From Bacteroidota bacterium (GTDB taxonomy: Bacteria > Bacteroidota > Bacteroidia > AKYH767-A > OLB10), in assembly GCA_016699635.1 (NCBI GenBank), contig CP064983.1, positions 2,790,001 to 2,854,000 on the forward strand: 64,000 bases of DNA, given 5' to 3'. Both the position numbers and the translations under genes were made by a program. The notes under the pieces were generated by a model. That model saw nothing but the letters and a program-made list of their open reading frames with translations, was not told the DNA's origin and did no database searches. This document shows positions 26,489-36,013 of the stretch, piece after piece; within the stretch, counting starts at the first letter, position 1, and each line of letters begins with the position of its first letter.

Positions 26489-27355
26489 ATGAAACAACTG
26501 AAATTTTTTGCAGCAGGTATTTTTCTGATTACAGCTTGCAACAGTGCTAAACAAAACAACAATTCTGAAGTAACAAATGACTCAAAAAAAACGGCAATTA
26601 CAATCAAAGGAAGTGATACGGTTTTGCCATTGTCGCAGAAAGAAGCAGAAGCTTATATGAAGGAACATCCTGAAACTTCTATAACAATAGTAGGTGGTGG
26701 TTCCGGTGTTGGCATATCCGCACTGTTAGAACAAACAACAGATGTGGCTATGTCGTCACGCCCTTTAAAAATTGATGAGAAACTTAAATTCAAAGGAAAG
26801 AATATAAATCCAGTTGAAACAATAGTTGCAAATGATGCATTAGCTATTGTCGTACATCTAAGTAATCGGGTAGATAAACTTACACATGAGCAAATAGCCA
26901 ACATTTATACATGAAAGATTACCAACTGGAAGGAAGTCGGAGGACAGGATGCTAAAATAATTTGTTATTCTCGTGAAACGAGTTCAGGTCCCTATGAGTT
27001 TTTGAAAGCGCATGTAATGGATAAAAACAATTATGCCAGCAGTGTTCTTAACATGCCTGCAACAGGAGCTATAATACAGTCTGTAAGTCAAACCGAAGGT
27101 GCAATTGGTTATGTTGGTCTTGCATACGAGACAAAGGATGTTAAGCATGTGGCAGTATCTTATGATCAGGGAAAAAATTATGTAGCACCATCAATTGCCA
27201 GCGCACAAGATGGTAGCTATCCGATTTCAAGACCATTGTATTATTATTATAATCAGGACAAAAAAGATGCAGTAAGCAGCTTTGTTGACTTTATTTTATC
27301 TGAGAAAGGTCAGCAATTGATTCAGGATGTTGGTTATGTTCCTTTGAAAAAATAA
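26489..27355 (+). CDS. pstS: Phosphate-binding protein PstS (one in-frame stop)
   Basis: A lipoprotein signal (KFFAAGIFLITAC) precedes the periplasmic binding fold. ITIKGSDTVLPLSQKEAEAY, IVGGGSGVGISALL and CYSRETSSGPYEFLKAHV are phosphate-contact regions of the PstS family. At 26912-26914 a TGA stands where Gly is expected (YT-stop-KITNWKEVGG); one base change restores it. It binds phosphate and delivers it to PstC/PstA. Confidence 0.92.
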
Positions 27356-27369
27356 CTACAGCTAAGTTT

Positions 27370-28575
27370 GTGAAAACAATATTTAAAAAAGTTATATCAA
27401 AGTTTGTTGAAGGCTTGCTGATGATGAGCGGTACAGTAACTACCCTTGCTGTGCTTTTTATCGTTTTTTATTTGTTCAAAGAATCGTTAGGTTTATTTAA
27501 CATGACACCTGTTGAAGACAGTTATTCTGTTTTGGTAAATAAAAATAATCCTGTTAAGAAATTATCAGCGCAACAAATAAAATTGGTTTTCGATCAGGAA
27601 ATTACCAATTGGAAGCAATTAGGTGGTAATGATGCAGAAATAGAATTGTTTCGTACGGAAGATATCAGTAATTATTATTCGGAAGATGAAATAGGTAAAA
27701 ACTTTGAACATCTTGCCCAAAGAATAAATGAGCACATTGAAAAACATCGGGGAATAATTGCATTTGTTGCATCGGAATATGAAATGAAAAATGCAGCTTC
27801 TGTGCCACTGTCAGTAGATAAAATCACACTGCTTGAATTGATGAAAGGTAAGGAGTGGTTTCCTACAGCACAACCGGCAGCGCAGTTTGGAGTACTTCCG
27901 CTTTTAATGGGCACACTTTTAGTAAGCCTTGGAGCTATTCTTTTAGCATTGCCTTTTGGTATTGCAGCCGCAATTTATCTTGCAGAAATTGCTGACACGC
28001 GATTCAGAAATATTGCAAAACCTTTGATTGAACTCTTAGCAGGGATACCTTCTGTTGTATTTGGTTTTTTTGGTTTAGTAGTTATTGTCCCAATGGTGCA
28101 ACAATGGTTTAATCTTCCTGTGGGCGAAACAGCATTGGCAGGAAGTATTGTTTTAGGAATTATGGCACTGCCTACAATTATTACAGTATCTGAAGATGCA
28201 TTACACAATACTCCTCGTAGTATGAAAGAAGCAAGTTTGGCTTTAGGTGCTAATAAGTGGCAAACAATTCTCAGAGTGGTAATTCCTTATTCAATTTCAG
28301 GAATAACAACAGCAGTCATATTAGGTATTGGCCGTGCTATTGGAGAAACAATGGCAGTGCTTATGGTTACCGGCAATGCTGCCGTAATTCCACATTCTAT
28401 TTTACAGCCTGTGCGTACAATTCCTGCAACTATTGCTGCTGAATTGGGCGAAGCACCTTTGGAGGATTACATTTTAAAGCATTGTTCTTTTTAGGATGTG
28501 TCTTTCTTTCTGATTACAATGATTATAAATTTTATTGTTGAATTAATTTCACCAAAACGCAGAATCGAACGATAA
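27370..28575 (+). CDS. pstC: Phosphate ABC permease PstC with PstS-like insertion
   Basis: The first membrane helix (VTTLAVLFIVFYLFKES) is followed by about 120 residues outside the membrane that include LSAQQIKLVFDQEITNWKQL, a segment characteristic of PstS itself. The permease core follows: GVLPLLMGTLLVSLGAILLA, IPSVVFGFFGLVVIV and the EAA loop MKEASLALGANKWQTILRVV. The frame breaks near 28460; in another frame the last helix (ITMIINFIVELISPKRRIE) ends at a TAA at 28573-28575, right before pstA. Confidence 0.9.
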
Positions 28576-28576
28576 A

Positions 28577-29441
28577 ATGAACTACGAATTTAAAAAACGA
28601 CTTAAACAGAACATAGCTTTTTGGCTGTTGCGTATATTCACCTTTTCTGTTTTAATTATCCTGTTTGTAATACTTGGGTTTATTGTTAAAAGGGATAGGT
28701 GTAATCAGCTGGGAGTTTCTTACAGAGATGCCAAAAGATGGAATGACAAGTGGTGGAATTTTTCCTGCAATAGTTGGTACACTATTACTTGTTTTAGGCA
28801 GTATGCTTGTGGCATTTCCGATTGGTATCATGTCAGGCATTTGCATGAGCGAATATGTTAAAGATGGTTTTATAAAACGTTTTGTTACCGTAATGACAAA
28901 TAACCTTGCCGGCATTCCTTCAATTGTGTTTGGATTGTTTGGTATGGAATTTTTTGTTAATGAGCTAAAGTGGGGCGATTCGATTATTGCCGGATCGTTT
29001 ACATTAGGACTTCTTGCAATTCCTATTGTCATAAGAATAACAGAAGAGTCTTTGAAATCTGTATCAAAAACTTTTCGTGAGGCCAGTATGGCATTAGGCG
29101 CAACAAAGCTTCAGACTACTTATAAGGTGGTGTTGCCAATTGCTATGCCCAACATTGTTACGGGATTGATTTTAAGTTTGAGCAGGGTGTCAGGAGAAAC
29201 TGCGCCAATACTGTTTACGGTGGCAGCTTATTTTCTGCCCAAACTTCCAAACAGTATTTTCGATCAGGTAATGGCATTGCCCTATCACCTCTATGTTATT
29301 TCAACAAGCGGAACAAATATTGAAGCATCAAGGCACATGGCCTATGGCACTGCATTGGTATTAATAATTATTGTGCTCATGTTTAATCTGCTTGCAAACT
29401 GGCTAAGAAAGTATCTTAGTCGTAAGGTTAAAATGAATTAA
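28577..29441 (+). CDS. pstA: Phosphate ABC permease PstA (frameshifted)
   Basis: Six-helix permease of about 288 residues: FWLLRIFTFSVLIILFVI, GIFPAIVGTLLLVLGSMLVA, IPSIVFGLFGMEFFV and the EAA loop FREASMALGATKLQTTYKVV. A shift near 28668 separates the first helix from the rest (VKRDRCN for LLLKGIGVISWEFL). With PstC it forms the inner-membrane channel of the Pst transporter. The ATG is one base past the pstC stop. Confidence 0.93.
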
Positions 29442-29467
29442 TAGTGTATCAAACAAAATAAAGAAAA

Positions 29468-30307
29468 ATGATTGTAATGGAAAAGCAATTTAAGGATAAA
29501 GAGTCAATAGAAGATGTAATGCAAATGCAGGAGCCTTCAAAGCAAAATAGGACGGTAAAGATTGAAAGTAGAAATATGGAACTCTACTACGGAGAATTCC
29601 ATGCCCTAAAAGGTATCAATATTGCAATTAAGACCAACTCTGTTGCTGCACTCATCGGGCCCTCCGGATGTGGGAAATCTACTTTTCTGCGCTCGCTAAA
29701 CAGAATGAATGACCTTATTGATGGCGTTAAAATCAGTGGTCAGGTATTGATTGACGGGAAAGATATTTACAATAGTAAAGCGCTTAGAATTGAAGAACTG
29801 CGTAAGAAAGTTGGGATGGTATTTCAGAAACCCAATCCATTTCCTAAATCAATTTTTGAAAATGTAGCGTATGGTTTACGTGTTAATGGTATCTCGCATA
29901 AGTCTTTTATTGAAGAGCGTGTTGAACGCTCTTTAAAGCAAGCTGCACTGTGGGATGAGGTAAAAGATAAACTTAAAAAATCTGCATTTGAATTATCGGG
30001 CGGACAGCAACAGCGTTTATGTATTGCACGGGCCTTGGCTATTGAGCCTTCTGTTTTATTAATGGACGAACCTGCTTCTGCACTCGATCCTATTTCAACA
30101 GCAAAAATTGAAGAGCTTATTTATGAATTAAAGTCAGATTATACTATTGTTATTGTAACACATAACATGCAGCAAGCAGGTCGTGTTAGTGATATGACTG
30201 CATTCTTTTATCTGGGTGAATTGGTAGAATATGATTCTACAAAGAAAATTTTTACCAATCCTGAAGACCTGAGAACTCAAAATTATATTACAGGGCGATT
30301 TGGATAA
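29468..30307 (+). CDS. pstB: Phosphate ABC ATPase PstB
   Basis: 279 residues, intact. ALIGPSGCGKSTFLRSLNRM is the Walker A, FQKPNPFPKSIFENVAYGLR the phosphate-type Q-loop, ELSGGQQQRLCIARALA the signature and LLMDEPASALDP the Walker B. A short N-terminal extension (about 30 residues) precedes the domain; the ATG at 29468 or the next Met is possible. It powers phosphate import through PstCA. Confidence 0.96.
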   Translation: MIVMEKQFKDKESIEDVMQMQEPSKQNRTVKIESRNMELYYGEFHALKGINIAIKTNSVAALIGPSGCGKSTFLRSLNRMNDLIDGVKISGQVLIDGKDIYNSKALRIEELRKKVGMVFQKPNPFPKSIFENVAYGLRVNGISHKSFIEERVERSLKQAALWDEVKDKLKKSAFELSGGQQQRLCIARALAIEPSVLLMDEPASALDPISTAKIEELIYELKSDYTIVIVTHNMQQAGRVSDMTAFFYLGELVEYDSTKKIFTNPEDLRTQNYITGRFG

Positions 30308-30364
30308 TTAATTCTGTTCCTTATTCAGTAAAATTTTAAATAAAAGTAAAAAACAAAACTTAGT

Positions 30365-31006
30365 ATGACACATTTAGATGTTGAAATAGCAAGACTTAAG
30401 AAAGATATGCTCGATCTGTTTGGTATGGTGAAGCTACAATTGGAAAAATCTAAACAGGCATTAATTCATTTAGATAAAGATTTGGCACGAGAAGTAATGG
30501 TAAATGAAAAACGTGTCAATGCAGTTGAAATAAAACTTGATCGCGATTGTGAGAATATTATAGCGCTATTCAATCCTGTTGCAATAGATCTTCGATTTGT
30601 CTTGGCTTGTCTGAAAATAATCAACAACCTTGAACGAACAGGTGATATTGCAGATGGTATAGCCCGTTATGTATTGAATATTAAACTTGAGCCTGCACAA
30701 AAATTAATTGATACAACAAGATTGGTAGAGATGTATGATATATCCTGCAATATGCTTGATGTTGTGATGACGGCATTCGCAGAAGAAAATACAAACTTAG
30801 CCAGAAGTGTTTTTGGAATGGATGATAAACTTGATGAGATTTTTCACCAGTCAAATCAAAAAGTAGGTGAGTTTATCAAAGAAAATCCTGACAGAATAAA
30901 TCAAAGTCTCTATGTTTTTTCTGCCAGCAGCAAGTTGGAGCGCGTTGGCGATCAATGCAAAAATATTGCAGAAGAGCTAATCTTTTTGTTGAAGCAAAAG
31001 TGCTGA
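30365..31006 (+). CDS. phoU: Phosphate transport regulator PhoU
   Basis: 213 residues with the PhoU helical repeats: two copies of a three-helix bundle, with LDRDCENIIALFNPVAIDLR and FVLACLKIINNLERTGDIAD in the first and KLERVGDQCKNIAEELIFLL in the second. It is last in the porin-pstSCAB-phoU order. It restrains Pst activity when phosphate is plentiful. No phoR/phoB pair is nearby in the window. Confidence 0.95.
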   Translation: MTHLDVEIARLKKDMLDLFGMVKLQLEKSKQALIHLDKDLAREVMVNEKRVNAVEIKLDRDCENIIALFNPVAIDLRFVLACLKIINNLERTGDIADGIARYVLNIKLEPAQKLIDTTRLVEMYDISCNMLDVVMTAFAEENTNLARSVFGMDDKLDEIFHQSNQKVGEFIKENPDRINQSLYVFSASSKLERVGDQCKNIAEELIFLLKQKC

Positions 31007-31061
31007 AGCACTCTGTGAAATCAACATCAAAATCAGAAAATCAGAAAACTTGATATTAGAA

Positions 31062-31283
31062 TTACTTCAATGAATGTGAGTAGTTCAGAATGTTTTTGAT
31101 AACAGATGCAGAGGGATTAACCATGCAGTTGTCAATATGATCCATTACCTGAACAATTTCCTGAAAGTTTTCTTCTGTTTCAGGATTGTGATCAATTTCA
31201 TGTTGAATCAACACAGTGTCAGCTAATTCAACTTCGTTAAAGTAGTAAAGAATTAAATCGTGTGTAGTAGAACTTTCGTACAT
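31062..31283 (-). CDS. Small acidic conserved protein
   Basis: 73 residues, MYESSTTHDLILYYFNEVEL, then many acidic residues (NPETEENFQEIVQVMDHID) and a C-terminal SASVIKNILNYSHSL. No signal or membrane segment. It follows the ECF sigma factor gene on the same strand after 65 bases, and small proteins of this kind accompany such sigma genes in Bacteroidota. A role in sigma-factor control is possible but not shown. Confidence 0.6.
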   Translation of the reverse strand: MYESSTTHDLILYYFNEVELADTVLIQHEIDHNPETEENFQEIVQVMDHIDNCMVNPSASVIKNILNYSHSLK

Positions 31284-31348
31284 AGGCGTGAAACTTATTT
31301 ACACCTATAACGCAACGCAATCCGGAATATTTTATGATTGCCTGAAAA

Positions 31349-31933
31349 TTATGCTGCCAGCACCAATTTTTTCTTCTCAATCACTTTTCTAAGGTTGATA
31401 AGTGCATAGCGCATCCTTCCTAAAGAAGTGTTGATACTCACACCTGTAGCATCGGCAATTTCTTTAAAACTCATGTCTGCAAAGTGTCTCAGAATGATGA
31501 CTTCTTTTTGCTCGTAAGGTAATTCTTCAACCAACAGACGCACTTCCTTGTAAATCTGTTCTTTGACAATTTTATCCTGAACGTTATCGTCCATCAGTTG
31601 CAATGATTCAATGATTGAATAATCCTCCTTGTCATGAACCATTGGCATACGCTGATTGCGTCTGAAATGATCAATAACTAAGTTGTGGCTGATGCGAAGA
31701 ACCCAAGGTAAAAATTTACCTTCTTCGTTATAGCTTCCTTTTTTTAAGGTGTTGATTACCTTAACAAAGGTGTCCTGGAAAATATCTTCGGCTAATTCTC
31801 TATTATTGACAAGAAAGAGAATGGCAGAAAATATTCTTTTCTGGTGTCGTTCAATCAGAACGGTTAAGCAGTCTTCGTTACCTTGTTGGTACATTTCGAC
31901 CAGTTCTCGGTCGTTTAAAACAGGCTGTTGCAT
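31349..31933 (-). CDS. ECF-type RNA polymerase sigma factor
   Basis: 194 residues. Region 2: VLIERHQKRIFSAILFLVNN, ELAEDIFQDTFVKVINTL, GKFLPWVLRISHNLVIDHFR. Region 4: LPYEQKEVIILRHFADMSFK and EIADATGVSINTSLGRMRYAL, a good HTH. It recruits core RNA polymerase to specific promoters. No membrane anti-sigma factor is encoded next to it; the following small acidic protein is the only candidate partner. Confidence 0.92.
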   Translation of the reverse strand: MQQPVLNDRELVEMYQQGNEDCLTVLIERHQKRIFSAILFLVNNRELAEDIFQDTFVKVINTLKKGSYNEEGKFLPWVLRISHNLVIDHFRRNQRMPMVHDKEDYSIIESLQLMDDNVQDKIVKEQIYKEVRLLVEELPYEQKEVIILRHFADMSFKEIADATGVSINTSLGRMRYALINLRKVIEKKKLVLAA

Positions 31934-32098
31934 AGTTAACTCTTTTTTGGAAATAAGTGTTGAAGTAGAGTTTTATGCTATAGTTTTCCTCCTGTTTGAA
32001 ATGTTATTGTGAGATGTTTTGAGATATAGAACGTGTTATTTTTAATAATGTTGTATAGCTCAGAAAATATTTTTATTAATTATTCAGTAAACATAAAG

Positions 32099-32146
32099 AA
32101 AAAATCCTGCCAATTCAACTTTGAGGTAATAAGTGACAGGATTTTT
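32099..32146 (-). terminator. Terminator of ndk
   Basis: AAAAATCCTG and CAGGATTTTT can form a 10-base stem, but the loop is long (about 27 bases). It lies 35 bases past the ndk stop. Confidence 0.5.
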
Positions 32147-32180
32147 CAGTAAAACTTCACATCCGAGGGTATATCGGAGC

Positions 32181-32597
32181 TTAAAATCTTTCAGTCATGC
32201 TAAAGAAAAATGAGCCTTCAATAGCAGCATTTTCATTACTGTCTGAACCATGCACTGCATTGGCTTCAATACTTTTAGCATAAAGTTTACGGATTGTGCC
32301 GGCATCAGCCTTTGCAGGGTCTGTTGCACCGATAGTTTTTCTGAAATCTTCAACGGCATTGTCTTTTTCAAGAATTGCCGCTACAATAGGTCCGGAAGAC
32401 ATATATTTTACTAAGTCATTATAAAATGGTCTTTCACGGTGAACAGCATAGAATTCACCTGCACGTTCTGCAGTTAAACGTGTGTACTTCATTGCTTTAA
32501 TCTTAAATCCGGCTTGGTTAATATGATCTAAAATAGCGCCAATGTATCCATTGCTTACCGCATCAGGCTTCAGCATAGTAAAAGTGATGTTACTCAT
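32181..32597 (-). CDS. ndk: Nucleoside diphosphate kinase
   Basis: 138 residues from the Met of MSNITFTMLKPDAVSNGYIG; an upstream in-frame extension has no homology and is excluded. Motifs: KPDA with the ATP-contact Lys, RPFYNDLVKYMSSGPIVAA and NAVHGSDSNENA with the phosphorylated His. It equalises the NTP pools. It diverges from the DHH phosphoesterase. Confidence 0.95.
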   Translation of the reverse strand: MSNITFTMLKPDAVSNGYIGAILDHINQAGFKIKAMKYTRLTAERAGEFYAVHRERPFYNDLVKYMSSGPIVAAILEKDNAVEDFRKTIGATDPAKADAGTIRKLYAKSIEANAVHGSDSNENAAIEGSFFFSMTERF

Positions 32598-32651
32598 AAT
32601 TAAATGTTTGTATTTTTTTGTGGCTGCAAAAGTAGTTGATTTCAGTTTAGG

Positions 32652-32679
32652 TTTGACTGACGCAAATAACCTACATTTG
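32652..32679 (+). promoter_or_regulatory. Promoter of the DHH phosphoesterase gene
   Basis: TTTG (32652-32655), 16 bases, TACATTTG (32672-32679), then 23 bases to the ATG. Matches the phylum pattern, with a slightly short spacer. Confidence 0.5.
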
Positions 32680-32702
32680 TAAAAATCGCATTTAAAAAGT
32701 TT

Positions 32703-33746
32703 ATGATACCAAAATTTGAGCAACACAGCATAGAGCAATTAAAGAATCTTTTATCGGAACCAAAAAGAATTGTCATCACCACACACTATAAACCCGATGG
32801 TGATGCTATAGGCTCACTTCTTGGATTGTATAATTTTTTAGTTGCTAAAAAACATAAAGTCAAAGCTGTTGTGCCAAGTGATTATCCTGCATCAATCAGT
32901 TTTATGAAGGGCAATCAGAAAGTGTTGGATTATGAAGCCAAGCCACGAAATGTTGCTAAAGCATTTTCCGAAGCTGAAATTATTTTTTGTCTTGACTTTA
33001 ATGAATCAAAAAGAGTGGAGGCAATGGAAGAAGTAATGATGTCAAACAAAGCTTTTAAAGTAGTTATTGACCATCATTTATATCCAAAAATTGAGTGCGA
33101 CATTTTGTTTTCGTTTCCTAAATCTTGTGCCACTAGCGAATTGATTTTTCATTTTTTATATGCATTAGACAACAAGTATAAATTGAAACCAGAGGTGGCA
33201 GAGTGTATCTATACCGGTATCATGACAGATACAGGTTCTTTCAGATTTTCTTCGATGAGTGCTGATACGCATCGTGTTTTGGCGGCCTTACTCGATACAG
33301 GCATGAATCATGTTAAAATACACGAAACCATTTCAGACAACTTCTCAGAAGAACGAACACGTTTTCTCGGTTACTGCCTTAAAGATAAAATGCAGGTAAT
33401 ACATGCCTACAGGGCTGCTTATATTGCGCTGACTAAAAACGAACTAGAACAGTATAATCATCAAACCGGAGATACAGAAGGCATTGTAAATTATCCACTA
33501 AGTATCAGCGATATGATGATGTCGGCACTTTTTACTGAGAAAGACGATATGATAAAAATATCTTTCCGCTCAAAAGGTGATTTCTCAGTTCGTGAACTTG
33601 CCTCTAAATTTTTTAATGGCGGTGGACATCAGAATGCAGCAGGAGGAAAGTTTTTTGGAAGTTTAGACGAAGCAGTTGAACACTATATAGCTGCATTAGC
33701 CTATTATAAAGACCAATTACAAATTCCGGATACCGTAAAAGATTAA
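32703..33746 (+). CDS. DHH-family phosphoesterase, NrnA-like
   Basis: 347 residues, intact. HYKPDGDAIGSLLGLYNFL and FCLDFNESKRV carry metal-binding Asp, VIDHHLYPKIECDI is the DHH motif, and GIMTDTGSFRFSSMSADTHR another metal site. FNGGGHQNAAGGKFFG is the DHHA1 substrate-binding loop. Such enzymes degrade short oligoribonucleotides or pAp, or linear dinucleotides from c-di-AMP. The exact substrate is not readable from sequence. Confidence 0.9.
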   Translation: MIPKFEQHSIEQLKNLLSEPKRIVITTHYKPDGDAIGSLLGLYNFLVAKKHKVKAVVPSDYPASISFMKGNQKVLDYEAKPRNVAKAFSEAEIIFCLDFNESKRVEAMEEVMMSNKAFKVVIDHHLYPKIECDILFSFPKSCATSELIFHFLYALDNKYKLKPEVAECIYTGIMTDTGSFRFSSMSADTHRVLAALLDTGMNHVKIHETISDNFSEERTRFLGYCLKDKMQVIHAYRAAYIALTKNELEQYNHQTGDTEGIVNYPLSISDMMMSALFTEKDDMIKISFRSKGDFSVRELASKFFNGGGHQNAAGGKFFGSLDEAVEHYIAALAYYKDQLQIPDTVKD

Positions 33747-33786
33747 TTTTTTTACATTAGCCCCGCTTTAAATTTAAATCAAACGT

Positions 33787-35450
33787 ATGAACCAAAGTGT
33801 ACAACAAGGACATCCTAAGGGACTGTATGTGTTATTTGTAACCGAGATGTGGGAGCGTTTCAGCTATTATGGAATGCGCGCCATCTTTATTCTTTTCATG
33901 GTAAAAGCATTAATGCTTGACAAAGCATTTGCTTCAAATCTTTATGGAAGTTATACCGGATTAGTGTATCTAACTCCGTTGTTAGGTGGATATATTTCAG
34001 ATCGTTATTGGGGAAACAGGCGGTCAATTATTATTGGTGGCTTATTGATGGCTATTGGTCAGTTTACTTTGTTTTTTAGTGGATCAATGATTAGTTCTAC
34101 ACCTACAGGTACCGATGCCACAGCAAGTATGCTGATGTATTTAGGTCTTGGATTTTTGATTTTCGGAAACGGATTTTTTAAACCCAATATTTCTACAATG
34201 GTAGGGCAGTTATATCCTAAAGCCGATAAAAGAGTTGATGGAGCCTTTACAATTTCCTATATGGGTATCAACCTGGGTGCATTCTTTGCGCCATTGGTTT
34301 GCGGATACTTTGGTGATACTAACGATCCTGCTGACTTTAAATATGGATTTCTTGCTGCCGGCATAGGAATGGTTATTGGTGTACTCACGTTTGTGATGCT
34401 CAAAAATAAATATATCGTTAGTCCAGATGGTACACCTATAGGAATGCCAAAGGTGGCTACAGCAGCTACAGCAAATCAGGAAGGTGAAGTTGATATTCCA
34501 TCATTTAACATGTCAAAAATATTGATGTGGTTAGCGATTGGAATAGGATTGTTTTTGTTTTCAAATCTCTTATTGAATTCGATTTAATAGGCTCAATTAT
34601 TTATGCAGGTGCAATTGCAGTTCCCGGTCTTATTATTACAGATAAGTCTTTGACTCATGTTGAGAAACAACGCATCTGGGTAATTTTTATACTTTGCTTC
34701 TTCGTAATTTTCTTCTGGAGTGCATTCGAACAGGCAGGTGCCTCACTGACTTTCTTTGCTGACGAACAAACAGACAGGAATTTATTTGGATGGGAAATGC
34801 CTGCAAGCTTTTTTCAATCATTCAATGCAATCTTTATTGTGATTTTTGCTCCAATCTTTGCATGGCTGTGGGTGCGATTGGGTAATGCAGGAAAAGAACC
34901 CGGATCACCATTGAAAATGGCAATAGGACTTTTCTTACTTTCAATCGGCTATTTAGTTATTGCTTTTGGTGTAAAAGGAGTCGAGCCCGGTGTAAAAGTT
35001 TCTATGTTTTGGCTTACAACATTATACTTGCTGCATACATTTGGTGAACTTTGTCTGTCTCCAATAGGACTTTCAATGGTTGCTAAATTAGCACCGCTGC
35101 GTTTTGCATCTTTGTTAATGGGAACATGGTTCTTAGCCAACTCTGCTTCAAATAAATTTGCCGGTACACTAAGTTCATTATATCCTCCCGGACAAGGCGA
35201 GTTTAAAGCTGCTGCAGACAAAGGCATTGATCTTCCTTCTATACTTAATGGCTCTGTTACAGCCACTGCCGATCAGTTAAAAGTTCTTGCAGAGGCAGGT
35301 ATTCCGCACCATTTTCCAATGTTTATGGGTATGCAGATTTCAAGCCTCTACGACTTCTTTATGATATTTGTAATTATGAGTGCAGCAGCATCAGTACTGC
35401 TGTTTATCATTTACAAATGGCTTGTTAAAATGATGCATGGTGTGCAATAA
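33787..35450 (+). CDS. Proton-coupled peptide transporter, POT/PTR family (frameshifted)
   Basis: About 555 residues with 12-14 membrane segments. LFVTEMWERFSYYGMRAIFI is the ExxERFxYY motif for proton coupling, and DGAFTISYMGINLGAFFAPL the second family signature. The frame shifts near 34560 (FLFSN for FVFKSLIEFDL). The C-terminal half contains FFWSAFEQAGASLTFFAD and FGELCLSPIGLSMVAKLAP. It imports di- and tripeptides, which suits the secreted peptidases in this window. Confidence 0.92.
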
Positions 35451-35554
35451 CAATTAATTGTTAACAACTTAGTTGAATAGTTAATAAAAAACACCTTCAT
35501 CATTTATTAATCAGCATACTTTTGTCCCGTCAAATCAAACAACAAAAAAGAAAA

Positions 35555-35788
35555 ATGAAAAAATTATTCACATTAATGGCTGTTGCAGCAATGTTTGCAA
35601 TGGTATCATGCGGTCCAAGCGCTGACGAAAAAGCTGCTGCGGAAAAAGCAACTCAGGATTCAATTGCTAATGCAGAAGCCGAAATGAAGGCTGCTGAAGA
35701 GGCTGCAATGGCTGCATCTGCTGCCGCTGCTACTCCTGATTCAGCTGCTGCCGCTGCACCTGCAGATTCAGCTGCTGCTGCTCATTAA
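35555..35788 (+). CDS. Small alanine-rich lipoprotein
   Basis: 77 residues. I start at MKKLFTLMAVAAMFAMVSCG, a lipoprotein signal with the Cys near position 19; an upstream in-frame Met adds only charged residues. The rest is rich in Ala, Glu and Asp with a DSAAAA repeat. A TACTTTTG box lies about 30 bases before the start and a strong terminator follows. The function is unknown. Confidence 0.8.
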   Translation: MKKLFTLMAVAAMFAMVSCGPSADEKAAAEKATQDSIANAEAEMKAAEEAAMAASAAAATPDSAAAAAPADSAAAAH

Positions 35789-35806
35789 TTTTAAAAAATT
35801 AAGGAA

Positions 35807-35829
35807 AAGAACCACCGTCAGGTGGTTTT
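35807..35829. terminator. Terminator after the alanine-rich lipoprotein
   Basis: AACCACC, GTCA, GGTGGTT followed by a T-run. On the other strand it overlaps the last codons and stop of the small membrane protein gene. Confidence 0.85.
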
Positions 35830-35952
35830 TTTTTGCCCTGATTTTTGCGGACCAGAACTGCATTTATCACATCCGGCAGATTTGCTCCTGAATTTATAAA
35901 TCAGATAAACACTTGCAGCAATGGCTATTATGGCGACAATTATTTCTTGCAT
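35818..35952 (-). CDS. FeoB-associated Cys-rich membrane protein-like
   Basis: 44 residues: one membrane helix (IIVAIIAIAASVYLIY) followed by KFRSKSAGCDKCSSGPQKSG with a CxxC. This matches the small FeoB-associated Cys-rich proteins by length, helix and Cys spacing. No feoA or feoB is nearby, so the iron link is by family only. The stop lies inside the terminator hairpin. Confidence 0.65.
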   Translation of the reverse strand: MQEIIVAIIAIAASVYLIYKFRSKSAGCDKCSSGPQKSGQKKTT

Positions 35953-35985
35953 ATTAATATAAAACAAAGCTACTTCAATTAAAGT

Positions 35986-35993
35986 TAACTTTG
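35986..35993 (+). promoter_or_regulatory. Putative -7 box of the E1 dehydrogenase gene
   Basis: TAACTTTG fits TAnnTTTG and lies 20 bases before the ATG at 36014. No clear -33 element. Confidence 0.4.
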
Positions 35994-36013
35994 CCACACT
36001 TTTTTATTTAACA

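Noticed and set aside
26912..26914. TGA read as Gly (code 25) in pstS
   Set aside because: One site only; other genes here end normally with TGA and further breaks in the window are TAA or frameshifts. A base error is simpler.
32181..32738. Longer ndk start with about 47 extra residues
   Set aside because: The extension has no homology; the canonical start MSNITFTMLKPDA is obvious and the promoter of the divergent gene occupies the extension.
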